From Herbaspirillum sp. DW155 (lineage in GTDB: Bacteria > Pseudomonadota > Gammaproteobacteria > Burkholderiales > Burkholderiaceae_D), in contig NZ_AP029028.1 of NCBI RefSeq assembly GCF_037076565.1, forward strand, positions 1,488,001 through 1,552,000: a stretch of 64,000 nt of DNA, written 5' to 3'. The stretch's first letter is position 1. Each line of letters starts with the position of its first letter. Made by a program: the position numbers and the translations under genes. Below are positions 21,086 to 30,234 of the stretch, in pieces. Below the pieces are notes generated by a model. That model made no database searches. It was not told the origin of the DNA and was given only the letters and a program-made list of their open reading frames with translations.

Positions 21086-21985
21086 TCAGGCGTAGATGAT
21101 CAGCAAGGCGACGGCGATGATGAGGCCGAATTTGGTGATCTTGTAGACGGTCTTGTTCCAGTTCTTGAAGCGGCGGCGATACTGGCCGGCCAGCCAGACG
21201 AAGCGGAACAGCTTGTTGACGCGTCCGGTCTGGTCGCCGGTCTCGTTGGGGGAGGACGCTGCCGTCATCATGGTGCGTCCCAGGAAACCATTGATGGCTT
21301 CGGCCCAGCGATAGCGCAGCGGACGCTCGACGTCGCAGAAGAGGATGATACGGTTCGTCTCGGTGCCGTTCTGCGCCCAGTGGATGAAGGTCTCATCAAA
21401 CACCACGCTCTGACCATCGCGCCAGCTGTAACGCTGGCCGTCGACTTCGATGAAGCAGCGGTCGTCGTTGGGCGTGACCAGCCCCAGGTGATAGCGCAGC
21501 GAACCGGCGAAGGGATCGCGGTGGCGATTGAGCGTGCCGCCCGGGGCCAGCTCGGCGAACATGGCGGCCTTCACGGAGGGGATGCGCTTGAGGATTTCGA
21601 CGGTCTTGGGGCAGAACTTCTCGGCCGACGGATGGCTGGCGTTGTACCACTTCAGGTAGAAACGCTTCCAGCCCGCCTTGAAGAAGGAATTGAAACCGGC
21701 ATCGTCATTCTTTTCGGCCGCCTTGATCTTGGCCATCTCGCGCAGGGCCACGGCTTCGTCGCGGATCACTTCCCAGTTCTGATCGATGAGGGCCAGGTCT
21801 TCGAATTGCTTCACGGCGGGGTAGGGCACCGCCGGTACGCGCGAGAAGGCATACATGAAGAGATTGATCGGCGACATGATCGACGAGTGGTCGAAGAACT
21901 GCCGGAAGAACGGCAGGCGCACGCGTCCGCGGAAATGGATGAAGAGAATGGAAAACAGGTATATGAAGACAATAGCCCACTTCAT
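21086..21985 (-). CDS. lpxO: Aspartyl/asparaginyl beta-hydroxylase family, lipid A hydroxylase LpxO-like
   Basis: A protein of 299 residues, close to the 302 of Salmonella LpxO, which is an Fe(II)/2-oxoglutarate dioxygenase that hydroxylates the secondary acyl chain of lipid A. Hydrophobic anchors lie at both ends (WAIVFIYLFSILFIHF and FGLIIAVALLIIYA). The metal site is seen as LNRHRDPFAGSLRYH and DETFIHWAQN, and the 2-oxoglutarate Arg probably lies in NRIILFCDVERPL. The start at 21985 gives MKWAIVFIYLF, as in homologues. It is monocistronic with its own terminator. Confidence 0.88.
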   Translation of the reverse strand: MKWAIVFIYLFSILFIHFRGRVRLPFFRQFFDHSSIMSPINLFMYAFSRVPAVPYPAVKQFEDLALIDQNWEVIRDEAVALREMAKIKAAEKNDDAGFNSFFKAGWKRFYLKWYNASHPSAEKFCPKTVEILKRIPSVKAAMFAELAPGGTLNRHRDPFAGSLRYHLGLVTPNDDRCFIEVDGQRYSWRDGQSVVFDETFIHWAQNGTETNRIILFCDVERPLRYRWAEAINGFLGRTMMTAASSPNETGDQTGRVNKLFRFVWLAGQYRRRFKNWNKTVYKITKFGLIIAVALLIIYA

Positions 21986-22286
21986 GGCAGGATCCTTTGA
22001 TGTTGCGGGCCTTTCCATGTGAAGCAAAAGGCCGGGACGGATATTCGTCCATATGGGGTTGGGGCCGGGGAGATCAATGCCGATATCAGGTAAAGGCAGC
22101 CGTAAGGCGCAAGATGCTTGATGATGAGCTTGAATTCCCGGTGGCTGCGCAGCCCCGGCAAGCTGCCGGCAACGCAGAGCAAGCGGCGATTCTACACCAA
22201 GGGGATGTCAGTGTTTGTAAGCGACGCTTATTGCCCTATGTGAATGTTCTTGCAATAAAGGGTGCGCTGATCCAGATCAAACGGGC
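21986..22286. other. Intergenic region, no gene seen
   Basis: About 300 bases upstream of the LpxO-like gene and beyond the dadA terminator. No conserved reading frame, RNA gene or strong repeat was recognised. Confidence 0.4.
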
Positions 22287-22311
22287 AAAAAAAGACCGGG
22301 AATCCCCGGTC
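22287..22311 (-). terminator. Intrinsic terminator of dadA
   Basis: The minus strand reads GACCGGG-GATT-CCCGGTC followed by T7, 26 bases beyond the dadA stop. Confidence 0.92.
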
Positions 22312-22336
22312 CTTGATTTTTACTGAAGCAAAAGGC

Positions 22337-23647
22337 TCAGGCGGCCTGGGTCACGACCTGGCGTGCCCGTTGCGAGCGCGGCAGGCCGGTGAAGGCGAAA
22401 TCGATTTCCGGCACGTGGCCGGAGACGATCTCGGCAATCGCGCGGCCCGAGCCGCAGCCCATGGTCCAGCCCAGGGTGCCGTGACCGGTGTTCAGGTACA
22501 GGTTGGCGAATCTGGTCTTGCCCACGTAGGGGACGTTGGAGGGCGTCAGCGGTCGCAGGCCGGTCCAGTAGGTCGGGTTCTCGTAGTCGCAGCCATCGGG
22601 GAACAGTTCACGGGTGCGGCGGGTGATGGCTTCGCAGCGGGTGGTGTTCAGTTCGCGGGTGTAGCCGTTCAGTTCGCAGGTGCCGGCCACGCGCAGGCGG
22701 TCGCCCAGGCGCGAGACCACCAGCTTGTAACCGTCGTCGGTGAGCGAGACGGTGGGGGCGGCATCGGGGTTGGTGACCTTGTAGGTGGCCGAATAGCCCT
22801 TGCCCGGGTAGAGCAGCAGGTCGATGCCCAGCGGCTTGACCAGTTGTTGCGAGAAGCTGCCCATGGCGACCACGAAGGTATCGGCCTTCAAGACTTCATG
22901 GCGGCCGTCCGGGTTGATGATTTCCACGCCGGTCACGCGCGCCGATGCGCCAGCGCCTTCGGTAATGAGGCGGGTGATGGTGGTGGAATAGCGGAATTCG
23001 ACGCCGGCTTCTTCGCTCTTCTTAGCCAGGCCCGTGGTGAGCTTGAAGACGTCGCCCGATTCATCGGTGGCGGTGAAGTCGCCGCCGACGATCTTGTTGC
23101 GGATCGAGGCCAGTGCCGGTTCGATGCGCACCACTTCATCGGCGCCGATGGATTCGCGCGGGCAGCCGAGGTCGCGCATGAGCTTGGCGGCCGGCAGGGA
23201 GTCCTGGAACTCCTTTTCTTCGGTATAGAAGTGCAGGATGCCGCGGGTCAGGTGATCGTACTGGATGCCGGTTTCGGCGCGCACGGCCTGCAGGGTCTGG
23301 CGGCTGTATTCGCACAGGGCGACGATGTTGCGGATGTTCTCGTCGGTGCGGGCGGCGGTGCATTCACGCAGGAAGGCCACGGCCCACTTCCATTGCAGCC
23401 ATTCCGGGCGGAAGCGGTAGAGCAGCGGGGCGTCTTCCTTGCCCAGCCACTTCAGGATCTTCATCGGGGCGGCCGGATTGGCCCAGGGTTCGGCGTGCGA
23501 GACCGAGATCTGGCAGCCGTTGGCGAAGCTGGTTTCCTGCGCCGCGCCGGGCTGGCGGTCGATGACGGTGACGTCGTAGCCCTGCTTCTTCAGGAACCAG
23601 GCGGAAGCGGTTCCGATAATGCCTGCGCCCAATACGATCACTTTCAT
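22337..23647 (-). CDS. dadA: D-amino acid dehydrogenase small subunit
   Basis: An FAD enzyme of 436 residues that oxidatively deaminates D-amino acids, typically D-alanine, and passes electrons to the membrane quinone pool. The dinucleotide-binding N-terminus MKVIVLGAGIIGTASAW is followed by TSFANGCQISVSHAEPWANP, a DadA signature. The C-terminus has TGLRPLTPSNVPYVG and TGHGTLGWTMGCGSG. GGGAGAGCAAG precedes the ATG at 23647. The alanine racemase dadX is not adjacent. Confidence 0.94.
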   Translation of the reverse strand: MKVIVLGAGIIGTASAWFLKKQGYDVTVIDRQPGAAQETSFANGCQISVSHAEPWANPAAPMKILKWLGKEDAPLLYRFRPEWLQWKWAVAFLRECTAARTDENIRNIVALCEYSRQTLQAVRAETGIQYDHLTRGILHFYTEEKEFQDSLPAAKLMRDLGCPRESIGADEVVRIEPALASIRNKIVGGDFTATDESGDVFKLTTGLAKKSEEAGVEFRYSTTITRLITEGAGASARVTGVEIINPDGRHEVLKADTFVVAMGSFSQQLVKPLGIDLLLYPGKGYSATYKVTNPDAAPTVSLTDDGYKLVVSRLGDRLRVAGTCELNGYTRELNTTRCEAITRRTRELFPDGCDYENPTYWTGLRPLTPSNVPYVGKTRFANLYLNTGHGTLGWTMGCGSGRAIAEIVSGHVPEIDFAFTGLPRSQRARQVVTQAA

Positions 23648-23839
23648 CTTGCTCTCCCGGTTTTGCATGAACTTGCGGTGGTTGTCTGAACGTTCGCACA
23701 GGCTGATTCGAATGCGAACAATGCAAGCATTGTAAGAAAAGCGTGATTGCCGATGTGATCAATACCGGATCAAATTTTTATGAATAAAAAGGCGGTGGGC
23801 CTACTTTTATTCAAAATAAAAAGAAAAATCCGGCTGGAT

Positions 23840-24265
23840 TTACATTTTTGAAGATGTGAAGCGCGCCATCTCTTCGGCCACTGCGCGCTCGACCGTTTCG
23901 GTCAGGGCATCGCGCAGGCCTTCCTTGACGCGCTGCATCACGATATCGGAAAGATGATCCAGGGCCAGTGCCATCTGGTCCTGCAGGTGTTGGTGCAGCA
24001 CGGTATCGACGCGCTCGAGCAGGCTTTGCAGCACGTTTTCGCGGATTTCCTGTTCCCACTGGCGGTATTGCTCGGCGGCCGGGGTGACCGGGGCGATGGC
24101 CGGCATGGAGGCCATCAGGGGCGCGGTGGCGGGCGCCTGGTAGGTGGCCGCTGCAGGCTGGGTGTGAAAGGCGCCGGGCTGCGCCGGGGCGGTGTAATCC
24201 GGGGCGGCCGGGGCCAGGGGGATGATCTCGGTGAGGAGCGGGATGCTGTTGTCGTCGTGATTCAT
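23840..24265 (-). CDS. Uncharacterised 141-residue protein downstream of holC
   Basis: I do not recognise a named family with certainty. Residues 1-65 are Pro/Ala-rich and probably disordered. Residues 70-138 look like amphipathic helix or coiled coil (WEQEIRENVLQSLLERVD, then HLQDQMALALDHLSDIVMQ). The order holC then this gene, with a 22-base gap on the same strand, suggests one transcript. A helical oligomeric or clamp-associated role would be pure speculation. The start at 24265 lacks a good ribosome site, so coupling to holC translation is possible. Confidence 0.65.
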   Translation of the reverse strand: MNHDDNSIPLLTEIIPLAPAAPDYTAPAQPGAFHTQPAAATYQAPATAPLMASMPAIAPVTPAAEQYRQWEQEIRENVLQSLLERVDTVLHQHLQDQMALALDHLSDIVMQRVKEGLRDALTETVERAVAEEMARFTSSKM

Positions 24266-24287
24266 TGCGTGAGCGGGCGGGGCGGGC

Positions 24288-24707
24288 TCAGGCGGCCACA
24301 TGGTGCGAGAGGGGGTAGCCGCGTTCTTTATAGAAACGGTAACGGTCACGGCCTGCGGCCTTGTCGGCATCGTCGGCGGAAATGATTTCCAGCAGGCGTT
24401 CGAAGCGGGCGAAGTGCGCCGGGGTGTCCGTGCCCAGGTTGATGAGGATCTGGTGGTGCGGCAGTTCGGTGTTGTCGTCGGCGGTCAGGATGATGGGCGT
24501 CTGCGCGGCCAGCGGATCGCCGGCCATCACGTGGGGCAGGAAATCCTGCTCGGAAAAGCTCCAGAGCGCCTGGTCCAGCTGCTGCAGTTCGGCCCGGTCG
24601 GGCGTGCGCAGCACCAGATTGGCGCCCGAAGCACGCGCCTTGCGCACCAGACGGCACACATAGGCGATCTTTTGCGGGACGTTGCTGTGAAAGTCGATTC
24701 GGGTCAT
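24288..24707 (-). CDS. holC: DNA polymerase III chi subunit
   Basis: A protein of 139 residues matching HolC, which links the clamp loader to SSB on single-stranded DNA. The N-terminus MTRIDFHSNVPQKIAYVCRL and the segments DQALWSFSEQDFLPH, PIILTADD and LINLGTDTP are characteristic. The start at 24707 is set by homology; only GGCGGG precedes it. HolC genes in betaproteobacteria often follow pepA, but here a non-coding stretch and the cassette at 24977-26830 lie upstream instead. Confidence 0.88.
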   Translation of the reverse strand: MTRIDFHSNVPQKIAYVCRLVRKARASGANLVLRTPDRAELQQLDQALWSFSEQDFLPHVMAGDPLAAQTPIILTADDNTELPHHQILINLGTDTPAHFARFERLLEIISADDADKAAGRDRYRFYKERGYPLSHHVAA

Positions 24708-24976
24708 CCCGCCAGTATAGTTGGTCGCGGTGCAGTGTGCTATTCGGGGAAAGAGCAAGTGACCTACAGTAGGGAGCTGCCGCGGAAAGGGCCTCATCTG
24801 GCAAGAACTTTTCTCTACAGAACTTATCTACCGCAATTCGCAGAGTCGATAAGAATGAGCTTGCTCCTATCCTCAGGAACATTTCAGTTACGGGGGCGGC
24901 ACTGCGCTTGGAGAAAACGGCCGGGTGACGTGCCGCGCCGCCAGGGGATGGGCTGACAACATGAAAGAAGTTTTCC

Positions 24977-25978
24977 ATGGGCGATCTTGTTAAGACTGTA
25001 GCGCAAACCAATAGCAGAGAAAAATCCTGCGTCGACATTCACTGTGATTGCAACGGAATGTGGTCCATCGTTCAGCAATTCAGCACGATCCGTTTGTGTG
25101 AATTGCTCGGCAGAGGTAAGGGGAAAATATTGCAGGCCTACAGCACACGGGCCAAGCGAATTGCAGCGACCTATGCTCGCTTTTACCTGGAAAGCGAAGA
25201 CGGTGGCAATTCCGACCTCAAAGGACGGCACTACTGGATGGCCCTGGGCGCGTTTGCCAGTAAAACGGTCGCCTGCTCCTTGGACATGCTGCGTGTGGAG
25301 ATGCTTCAAACGGTCTTCCAGGGTCTGGCTAAAGGTAATCTCTGGCTGTTCTATGACATCAGCGGTTGGCACTATTACTATAATAAATATCCGCAGAGCT
25401 TTGATCTTTGCGTCGATCAACGCAATGCTGCCCGGTACCTGAAGCCAGTTCAGGCTCAGATGAATTTCTATCCATGGAAAGATGAGGCGCTCCCAAAAAT
25501 CAAGAATATGAGCGAATGCACTCACATCAAGCGTGCATTCCAGAAGACCAAAGAATTCGAAACTCAAAAGAATCCTTCCAAACGTCCGGCGATCCAGATG
25601 GCGAATCTGTTGGCCATCGCGGATCATGAACAAGGCGTCATCCTTCAGCCACTGATTTATGAGGACCCCGACTTCTGCAAGTGGGTGGAGCGTCAGCGCT
25701 GCGTGCTGATTCAATGGGCCAGCCCTGATTTGCAACTGGTTTTCAGTCATGCGTGCGATACCAAGAATGCCTTGCGTAAATCGATCGCGCCTGATGATAC
25801 CGTCCTGGAGAACTTGAAAAGCAGGATGGCCTGGATTACCGCTGCGGCGAACCGGTTTCATCACCTCATGCAAACAGAGTCCGCTTATATGGAAAATGAA
25901 CTCAATACCATCGCCGGGTGGGTCAACTTGTCCGATGCCGGACTGGAAACAGATCCGGTCTTTGCACCGCCCTTCTGA
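24977..25978 (+). CDS. Unrecognised 333-residue protein of a two-gene accessory cassette
   Basis: A soluble protein with no signal peptide or membrane segment. Visible features are a Trp/Tyr-rich core (GRHYWMALGAFASKTVAC, then DISGWHYYYNKYP) and a His-containing C-terminus (AANRFHHLMQT). Base composition is clearly less GC-rich than its neighbours, which suggests acquisition. The next gene starts three bases after its stop, so the two form an operon with a lipoprotein. The pattern recalls uncharacterised proteins sometimes found near VgrG genes (DUF2515-like), but I cannot confirm that. Toxin, T6SS accessory or defence roles are open. GAAAGAAG precedes the ATG. Confidence 0.75.
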   Translation: MGDLVKTVAQTNSREKSCVDIHCDCNGMWSIVQQFSTIRLCELLGRGKGKILQAYSTRAKRIAATYARFYLESEDGGNSDLKGRHYWMALGAFASKTVACSLDMLRVEMLQTVFQGLAKGNLWLFYDISGWHYYYNKYPQSFDLCVDQRNAARYLKPVQAQMNFYPWKDEALPKIKNMSECTHIKRAFQKTKEFETQKNPSKRPAIQMANLLAIADHEQGVILQPLIYEDPDFCKWVERQRCVLIQWASPDLQLVFSHACDTKNALRKSIAPDDTVLENLKSRMAWITAAANRFHHLMQTESAYMENELNTIAGWVNLSDAGLETDPVFAPPF

Positions 25979-25981
25979 ACC

Positions 25982-26830
25982 ATGAAATTCGTCTTCGCTT
26001 TCGCGTCCCTTGCTTGTCTGCTGTCGGCTTGCACCCCGTCATCTCCCGAACGCCACTCTATGTCATCTCTTACTGTTTCCATCAATGAGTCGCCAGAAAA
26101 ACTGCTCCGTGACAATGCCGGACAGATCAACCTGACGCAGCAGGGGCCAGGCGTGAATTTCTACATGGCGCATTGGACGCAGCAGAATCCCGGCTCCGTC
26201 ACGATTGCGCATGGTAAATACTCGTTCACGATACCCTACGTACTGGGCTTTCAAGGGATGGCGGAGTCTCGTGCTCCTTCGGAAGGAATCGTTCAATATG
26301 AAGTGTTCGCTGGTATCACCGCCCCGGACTTGATCGGACATGACGAAGCGCGCCAGAAGCTCTTCGCTCTCTTGCAGGCGATCCGCAAGGCGGGTTGGAC
26401 ACCCTTCATTGAGCGTGATGATCCGAGAATCCGGGGTGAGCAACGGCTCGACTATGTAATGAAAAATTCGTCGGCCAGCAGTCTCGATCCTGATTACGAG
26501 CCCACTTTCACTGAGTGGATGGCCCTTGAAGATCTTTCCAAATGGACGTTCTATGCTGATCACACCTATTTGGCGGTGTCGTTCAAAAGAGAGGCTGGTC
26601 TGCGCGACCCGGTTAAGCCCGGTTCTTATTTGTTGACCTATACGGTAATGGGAGAAAACCAGCATTTCCGAACGTATGTCGCGCCGAAAGACCGGGATCG
26701 CTGGAGGGACTTGCTTCCTGATGTCCTCAAGGAGTCGCAGCAACAGCGTCAGCGGGCTGAAAAGGAATGGCGCGCGAAGGGAGCGCGAATTGATGAGGCC
26801 TATGACGACCCTCCCGTTCCCCGCTTTTAA
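25982..26830 (+). CDS. Uncharacterised lipoprotein, partner of the 333-residue protein
   Basis: A protein of 282 residues with a lipoprotein signal peptide: MKFVFAFASLACLLSAC, with lipobox LLSAC and Cys17 as the lipidation site. The mature part contains YSFTIPYVLGFQG and a C-terminal Arg/Gln/Glu-rich region. It would sit in the periplasmic face of a membrane. Its start is three bases after the previous stop, so the pair is co-translated. A lipoprotein that neutralises or anchors its partner is one reading, as seen with periplasmic T6SS immunity proteins; this is inference only. Confidence 0.75.
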   Translation: MKFVFAFASLACLLSACTPSSPERHSMSSLTVSINESPEKLLRDNAGQINLTQQGPGVNFYMAHWTQQNPGSVTIAHGKYSFTIPYVLGFQGMAESRAPSEGIVQYEVFAGITAPDLIGHDEARQKLFALLQAIRKAGWTPFIERDDPRIRGEQRLDYVMKNSSASSLDPDYEPTFTEWMALEDLSKWTFYADHTYLAVSFKREAGLRDPVKPGSYLLTYTVMGENQHFRTYVAPKDRDRWRDLLPDVLKESQQQRQRAEKEWRAKGARIDEAYDDPPVPRF

Positions 26831-26883
26831 TCTCTGACCAGATATCTCGCCCAGATCGATGGATGCCGCAGAAGTACAAGAAA

Positions 26884-26914
26884 AATGCCGTTGAGCCTCG
26901 GGCTCAACGGCATT
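26884..26914. terminator. Bidirectional intrinsic terminator
   Basis: A perfect 14-bp stem, AATGCCGTTGAGCC against GGCTCAACGGCATT, with a TCG loop. An A run lies on the left and TTGTTT on the right. It separates the lipoprotein gene from convergent prlC. Confidence 0.88.
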
Positions 26915-26959
26915 GTTTGAGAAACGCCAGGACACCATTGCATGCAGGGAGTGTCCCGC

Positions 26960-29035
26960 TTATGCCGCCATCCCGCTATGCCGCAGCAGCGCATCAATGC
27001 TCGGCTCCCGTCCACGGAAGGCCTTGAAGGACTCGATGGCCGGACGTGAACCACCGACAGCCAGGATTTCCTGCTGGAAGCGGCGGCCGGTTTCCAGCGA
27101 GATCACGTTGCCGCTGCTGGCTGCCGCCTCTTCGAAGGCGCTATACGCATCGGCCGACAGCACTTCCGCCCACTTGTAGCTGTAGTAACCCGCCGCATAC
27201 CCGCCCGCGAAGATGTGCGAGAAGGAATGCTGGAAGCGGTTGAACTCCGGCGGGCGGATCACGGCGATGCGGTCGCGCACGCTGTCGAGCAGTTGCTGCA
27301 CGGTCTGCTTGCCTCCGACTTCATATTCATGGTGGATCAGCATGTCGAAGAGCGAAAACTCCACCTGGCGCAGCATCTGCAGGCCGGACTGGAAGTTCTT
27401 GGCGGCGATCATCTTGTCATACAGCGCGCGCGGCAGCGGTTCGCCGGTCTCGGCATGCGCGGTCAGCTGCTGCAGCACATCCCATTCCCAGCAGAAGTTT
27501 TCCATGAACTGCGAAGGCAGTTCCACCGCATCCCATTCCACACCGGAAATGCCGGACACGCCCACTTCATCCACTTGCGTCAGCATGTGGTGCAGGCCGT
27601 GGCCGAATTCATGGAACAGGGTGATGACTTCATCGTGGGTGAACAGGGCCGGCTTGGTCACGCCATCGACCACGGCCGGTTCGGTGAAGTTGCAGACGAG
27701 GTAGGCGATCGGGGTCTGCACGCCCTGCGCGGTCAGGCGGCGGGCGCGCGCATCGTCCATCCAGGCGCCGCCACGCTTGCCGGAGCGGGCATACAGGTCG
27801 AGATAGAACTGGCCGACCAGCTGGCCGTCGCGCTCGATGCGGAAGAACTTCACATCCTTGTGCCAGACCGGTGCGGTATCGGGCTTGATCTGCACGCCGA
27901 ACAATTGCTGCGCCACCTGGAACAGGCCGCCGACCACCTTGGGCTCGGGGAAGTATTGCTTCACTTCCTGTTCCGAGAAGGCGTAGCGCTGCTCGCGCAG
28001 CTTTTCGGAGGCATAGGTGCTGTCCCAGGCCTTCAGTTCGTCCAGGCCCAGCTTTTCGCGGGCGAAGGTCTTCAGTTCTTCATAATCCTTCTGGCCGAAG
28101 GGGCGGGCGCGCTGGCCCAGGTCTTCCAGGAAGGCGATCACTTCGCTGGGCGACTTGGCCATCTTGGCCACCAGCGAGACTTCGGCAAAATTGGCGTAGC
28201 CCAGCAATTGCGCTTCTTCCTTGCGCAGTTGCAGGATCTGGTCGATGTTGGCGCTGTTGTCCCATTCGGGCTTTGCGCCCAGTTCGGACGCCTTGGTGGC
28301 GTTGGCGCGGTAGATCTTCTCGCGCAGCGCGCGATTATCTGCATATTGCAGAACGGGGAAATAAGAGGGGAAGTGCAGGGTGAACTTGTAGCCGGGCTTG
28401 CCGTCCTTCTCGGCGGCGGCACGTGCAGCTTGCTTCACATCGGCCGGAATCCCCGACAATTCGGCCTCGTCCTCGACGAAGAGAGCGAAATCATTGGTGG
28501 CATCCAGCACGTTCTCGGAGAAACGGGTGGTCAGCATGGCCTGCTTTTCCTGGATCTCGGCGAAGCGCTCCTTCTTGTCGTCGGCCAGTTCGGCACCGGA
28601 CAGGCGGAAGTCGCGCACGGCATTGTCCACCACCTTGCGGCGCGCGGCCGACAGGGAGGCGAAGGCCGGGCTGGCCTGCAGGGCCTTGTACTTCTCGAAC
28701 AGCGCCAGGTTCTGGCCCAGCGAGGTCCAGAATTCCACCAGGCGCGGCTGGTTCTCGTTGTAGGTGGCGCGCAGGGCCGGGGTGTCCATGACCGAATTCA
28801 AGTGGCCGACCACGCTCCAGGCGCGGCCCAGCTTTTCGGTGGCCGATTCCAGCGGTTCGACGAAGTTGTCCCAGGTGACTTCGGCCATCGGCGCTTCCAG
28901 TTCGGTGACCAGACGGCTGGCATCGGCCAGCAGCTTGTCCAGGGCCGGGGTGACGTGTTCGGGCTGGATGGCATCGAACTGGGCATAGCCCGAGAAATCG
29001 AGCAGGGGATTGGCGGCGATGTCGGTGGTGGTCAT
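26960..29035 (-). CDS. prlC: Oligopeptidase A (M3 metallopeptidase)
   Basis: A cytosolic zinc oligopeptidase of 691 residues that degrades signal peptides and other short peptides. The zinc motif is in TLFHEFGHGLHHMLTQV. Family hallmarks WDSTYASEKLRE, SGKRGGAWMDDARAR and IVRPPEFNR-like C-terminal sequence are present. The start at 29035 (MTTTDIAANP) is preceded by GAGAGCCC. folD lies 69 bases upstream on the same strand, so folD-prlC is probably one transcript. Confidence 0.94.
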   Translation of the reverse strand: MTTTDIAANPLLDFSGYAQFDAIQPEHVTPALDKLLADASRLVTELEAPMAEVTWDNFVEPLESATEKLGRAWSVVGHLNSVMDTPALRATYNENQPRLVEFWTSLGQNLALFEKYKALQASPAFASLSAARRKVVDNAVRDFRLSGAELADDKKERFAEIQEKQAMLTTRFSENVLDATNDFALFVEDEAELSGIPADVKQAARAAAEKDGKPGYKFTLHFPSYFPVLQYADNRALREKIYRANATKASELGAKPEWDNSANIDQILQLRKEEAQLLGYANFAEVSLVAKMAKSPSEVIAFLEDLGQRARPFGQKDYEELKTFAREKLGLDELKAWDSTYASEKLREQRYAFSEQEVKQYFPEPKVVGGLFQVAQQLFGVQIKPDTAPVWHKDVKFFRIERDGQLVGQFYLDLYARSGKRGGAWMDDARARRLTAQGVQTPIAYLVCNFTEPAVVDGVTKPALFTHDEVITLFHEFGHGLHHMLTQVDEVGVSGISGVEWDAVELPSQFMENFCWEWDVLQQLTAHAETGEPLPRALYDKMIAAKNFQSGLQMLRQVEFSLFDMLIHHEYEVGGKQTVQQLLDSVRDRIAVIRPPEFNRFQHSFSHIFAGGYAAGYYSYKWAEVLSADAYSAFEEAAASSGNVISLETGRRFQQEILAVGGSRPAIESFKAFRGREPSIDALLRHSGMAA

Positions 29036-29104
29036 GGGCTCTCGTTTCTCAGAAAACATCCGGCAGCCAGGCTGCCGGAGGGGATTGCGCTAAAGGCGTG
29101 CCGA

Positions 29105-29950
29105 TCAGCTGCGTTCGGCGGCTTCGATGGTGTTGACCAGCAGCATGGTGATGGTCATTGGACCCACGCCACCCGGCACCGGGGTGATCCAGCCGGCGAC
29201 TTCCTTCGCATTGGCGAAATCGACGTCGCCGCACAGCTTGCCGTTGTCGTCGCGGTTCATGCCGACGTCGATGACGACCGCGCCAGGCTTGACCATATCC
29301 GCAGTGACGATGTTGCGCTTGCCGGTGGCGACCACCAGGATGTCGGCCTGGCGGGTGTGGTGGCCGAGGTCACGGGTCTTGGAATTGCAGATGGTGACGG
29401 TGGCACCGGCTTGCAAGAGCAACATCGCCTGCGGCTTGCCGACGATGTTGGATGCCCCCACCACCACGGCGTTGGCGCCGCGCACCGGGTAGTCGATCGA
29501 TTCCAGCATCTTCATGACGCCATAGGGCGTGCAGGGGCGGAACAGCGGCTGGCCGGTCATCAGCAGGCCGGCGTTGCTGACGTGGAAGCCGTCCACGTCC
29601 TTTTCCGGGGCGATGGCTTCGATCACCTTGTGGGCGTCGATGTGGGCCGGCAGCGGCAGTTGTACCAGGATGCCGTTGATCTTGGGATCGGCGTTGAGGG
29701 CGTCGATGCGGGCCAGCAGCTCCGCTTCCGTCATCGAGGCTTCATATTTTTCAAGAACAGAATGAAGGCCATTGTCCTGGCAGGCCTTGACCTTGTTGCG
29801 CACGTAGACCTGGGAAGCCGGGCTGTCGCCCACCAGGATCACGGCCAGGCCGGGTTGCTTGCCTTGGGCGGTGAGGGCGGCGGCGCGCCGGGCGACCTCG
29901 GCGCGCAGTTGTTGGGAGAGCAGGTTTCCGTCGATCAGTTGGGCAGACAT
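29105..29950 (-). CDS. folD: Methylenetetrahydrofolate dehydrogenase / cyclohydrolase
   Basis: A bifunctional one-carbon enzyme of 281 residues that interconverts 5,10-methylene-THF and 10-formyl-THF using NADP. Motifs include the active-site Tyr/Lys region [13 protein letters not shown], the segment [11 protein letters not shown], and [13 protein letters not shown]. The NADP-binding [13 protein letters not shown] and the C-terminal [13 protein letters not shown] are also present. The start at 29950 is chosen by homology (MSAQLIDGN). It is divergent from gshA. Confidence 0.95.
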   Translation of the reverse strand: MSAQLIDGNLLSQQLRAEVARRAAALTAQGKQPGLAVILVGDSPASQVYVRNKVKACQDNGLHSVLEKYEASMTEAELLARIDALNADPKINGILVQLPLPAHIDAHKVIEAIAPEKDVDGFHVSNAGLLMTGQPLFRPCTPYGVMKMLESIDYPVRGANAVVVGASNIVGKPQAMLLLQAGATVTICNSKTRDLGHHTRQADILVVATGKRNIVTADMVKPGAVVIDVGMNRDDNGKLCGDVDFANAKEVAGWITPVPGGVGPMTITMLLVNTIEAAERS

Positions 29951-30090
29951 GGCAGATAAGGCAAATAAAAGGCAGGGCTGGGAGGAAGGCGCCGGACAGG
30001 CCGGGCCACTGAAGGGCGCAAGGCGCCAGAACCCGTGATTATAAGGCCAGGCGGCAGGACGGACGACATGCAAGGGGGTGAGAACTTGTT

Positions 30091-30119
30091 GCCGGAATGA
30101 AAACATTATTCCGGCGTTT
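30091..30119 (+). promoter_or_regulatory. Terminator-like hairpin upstream of gshA
   Basis: GCCGGAAT (30091-30098) pairs with ATTCCGGC (30108-30115) around a 9-nt loop, followed by GTTTT. It sits 115 bases before the gshA start in the folD-gshA divergent region. It could be a leader attenuator if the gshA promoter lies upstream of it, or simply an operator. Confidence 0.35.
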
Positions 30120-30234
30120 TCCTTCCTGTCGGCTTTTGGGCCAGCGCACGACGGCGATTTGCAATTTCGGTTATGCTCCCGCATCCAGAGGACTCCGCTC
30201 CCGACAGAGAGCACCCAGATACAAGGACTACCGC

